Source of the DNA: CAYYYP01 sp964475985
GTDB taxonomy: Bacteria; Bdellovibrionota; UBA1018; CAYHWW01
Assembly (NCBI GenBank): GCA_964475985.1
Contig: CAYYYP010000082.1
Location: 1 to 6,447 of the forward strand
Length of the DNA: 6,447 nucleotides
Reading direction: 5' to 3'
The position numbers were made by a program, and so were the translations under genes. Within the stretch, counting starts at the first letter, position 1, and every line of letters starts with the position of its first letter. Shown here one piece after another: positions 5,059 to 6,447 of the stretch. The notes beneath the pieces were generated by a model. The model was not told the DNA's origin and did no database searches. It was given only the letters and a program-made list of their open reading frames with translations.

Positions 5059-6213
5059 ATGCACAAACTACTTAGCGATAGTTTATCCTTTCTGAATGAT
5101 AATGAACTTCTCATTGAAACAACTAAACTAGTTTCGGCCGAGAGATTAGCTACCGCCGCGGTACTCACCGCCATAAATGAAATTGAATTTAGGCGCCTTC
5201 ATTTACAACGTGGATTTTCAAGCTTGCACGAATTTTTGGTAAAACATTTAGGTTACTCTGACGGCGCCGCCCATAGGCGTATCGCGGCCGCTAGGCTTTT
5301 GCGGTCGATCCCCGAGGTGGAGCCAGGCCTGAGGGATGGTACCATTAATTTAACCACCGCCGCCGCTGCGCAAGATTTTTTAGTTTCTGAACGGAGGAAT
5401 TTCAAAAAAGAATATTCTAAAGATCAAAAACTCAACCTTTTGGAAAACCTAAAAGAAAAATCGAAGGTACAATGCGAGCACGTTTTTCAGCGATTGTCTC
5501 CCGAACGCGCCCAAGCGCCCAAGTCGGAAAAAGTAAAAATAGTGCAGAACGCCCAGTTTTCCGACGAAGGCTCCACCATTGAAGTACGCCTCACCATCGG
5601 ACCGGAGCTTCAAAAAAAGTTAGAACGTGTTCAAGAGATTTTTAGCCATCAAAAAGAATCTCGGAGCGGCTATGCCGCTCTCATTGAGCTTATGGCGACA
5701 CAACTTTTGAAAAAAAGCGACCCATTACAAAAGCCTAAATCAAAGGCGAAGGAAAAATGGGACCGATCAGAAAAAGTGGAAGCCGCACGCGTAACTAAAT
5801 GCGCGGCGAATGTAAGAAGCGGTGTATCAGCAAAAGCAACAATCGCGCCAGCGAATGAAATGGCGCCACCGCACCCGAAGCCGCCGTTTAACCCCGGTAC
5901 CTTGGTAAAAACTGCGCCTCATATTTCTGTAGATTCTCCAAAGAAGCTATCTAAGAAACATGCTCGATACATTCCTGTGGGAGTCAAAACTCAAGTCCAT
6001 CGCCGGGATCAGGGGCGCTGCAGCTACGTTGATCCAGAAACGCAAAGGCAATGTGCCGCAAGAAACTTTCTTCACATCGATCACATTCGCCCACTCGCAT
6101 TAGGTGGCGAAACTTCCGTGGAAAACTGCAGACTCCTCTGCGCCGCCCACAATCAACTTGCGGCAATTCAGAAATTGGGCGCTCAGGTTATGCAAACGCA
6201 CTTGAGGCTATAA
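5059..6213 (+). CDS. HNH endonuclease-like protein with helical N-terminal domain
   Basis: A 384-residue soluble protein with no signal peptide. The N-terminal part (about 1-150) is helical: LVSAERLATAAVLTAINEIE (24-43), RGFSSLHEFLVKHLGYSDG (51-69), then AHRRIAAARLL (71-81). I recall this arrangement from multicopy HNH proteins of Bdellovibrio relatives. A mixed section (170-215) follows, then a variable Lys/Pro/Ala-rich linker (about 220-300). The C-terminal HNH nuclease domain spans about 303-373. It has C321 and C332, then LHIDH (338-342), N356 and CAAHN (361-365). H342 is the likely general base, N356 and H364 the other HNH positions, and C321, C332, C361 and H364 possibly bind structural zinc. 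All core residues are present, so metal-dependent DNA cleavage is plausible. The biological role of this family is not clear to me: defence, mobile-element function or DNA processing are all possible. No Shine-Dalgarno precedes the ATG. It has no obvious partner or operon mate. Confidence 0.88.
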   Translation: MHKLLSDSLSFLNDNELLIETTKLVSAERLATAAVLTAINEIEFRRLHLQRGFSSLHEFLVKHLGYSDGAAHRRIAAARLLRSIPEVEPGLRDGTINLTTAAAAQDFLVSERRNFKKEYSKDQKLNLLENLKEKSKVQCEHVFQRLSPERAQAPKSEKVKIVQNAQFSDEGSTIEVRLTIGPELQKKLERVQEIFSHQKESRSGYAALIELMATQLLKKSDPLQKPKSKAKEKWDRSEKVEAARVTKCAANVRSGVSAKATIAPANEMAPPHPKPPFNPGTLVKTAPHISVDSPKKLSKKHARYIPVGVKTQVHRRDQGRCSYVDPETQRQCAARNFLHIDHIRPLALGGETSVENCRLLCAAHNQLAAIQKLGAQVMQTHLRL

Positions 6214-6447
6214 ACCAGGCATATCGGTTTGCGCACCTTCGTCCGCAACTCGTGTTAATCAATCTCTTAGATCGATCCTCGCCAGTCCCGCGGGCGGGAC
6301 CTCCAGGCTGCGGTATATTGATCTGGATACACTCGGGCGAAAAATGCGACGAATCGGATATTTTTGCGGCGATTCGGTCGACTGTACGTGTACGTATTGA
6401 TTCATTAGAATAGTGCACCGAGCTGCGGGGCATTGGAATCAGGCTGC
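6214..6447. other. Gene-free right end
   Basis: Open frames here have no recognisable protein features, and the one overlapping the HNH gene on the plus strand is its shadow. No partial gene entering from the right edge can be supported. The only structure seen is the hairpin at 6285-6300. Confidence 0.55.
6285..6300. repeat. GC-rich hairpin GTCCCGC-GG-GCGGGAC after the HNH gene
   Basis: Seven-base perfect arms (6285-6291 and 6294-6300) flank GG; in RNA it would fold as at least five pairs with a six-base loop. It lies about 70 bases after the HNH stop, so it could end or stabilise that transcript. No T-run follows on the plus strand, so a standard intrinsic terminator is not supported. Confidence 0.4.

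Noticed and set aside
6051..6433. Overlapping plus and minus open frames at the right end
   Set aside because: The plus frame begins inside the HNH domain in another frame, and neither product shows domain motifs or a convincing ribosome site.

Overview
The window looks like a chromosomal segment from a Gram-negative predatory or 'delta-like' bacterium, most plausibly Bdellovibrionota. This is an inference from gene content. The clues are an outer-membrane TonB-dependent receptor, a two-domain PilZ protein, a secreted matrixin protease ending in a Gly-rich/membrane/Arg sorting-like tail, and an HNH protein of a type I remember as multicopy in Bdellovibrio relatives. Base composition is mixed, and TTG starts with good Shine-Dalgarno sequences occur. 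No insertion sequence, phage gene, CRISPR array, tRNA or rRNA was seen.

Layout. Bases 1-902 hold the 5' part of a minus-strand TonB-dependent receptor that runs off the left edge. It has no stop codon in the window, so a finder of complete ORFs misses it. Divergent from it lies a serine O-acetyltransferase (cysE-like, 897-1559) whose best ribosome site sits inside the receptor's signal-peptide codons. A tandem PilZ protein follows 55 bases later (1615-2367), possibly co-transcribed. A 166-base gap with a candidate promoter leads to a secreted matrixin metalloprotease (2534-4330, TTG start). A long gene-free stretch (4331-5058) contains two perfect TATAAT hexamers, short repeats, a foldable inverted-repeat cluster and a 16-base palindrome. 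An HNH endonuclease-like gene (5059-6213) follows. The last 234 bases have no gene I can support.

The genes do not form an obvious pathway. The receptor (uptake), acetyltransferase (cysteine precursor), PilZ protein (c-di-GMP response) and protease (secreted or surface) are each recognisable families. I found no convincing new multi-gene system. The items most worth a second look are the gene-free region ahead of the HNH gene, the altered C-terminus of the acetyltransferase, the protease tail, and the tightly overlapping divergent starts near position 900.
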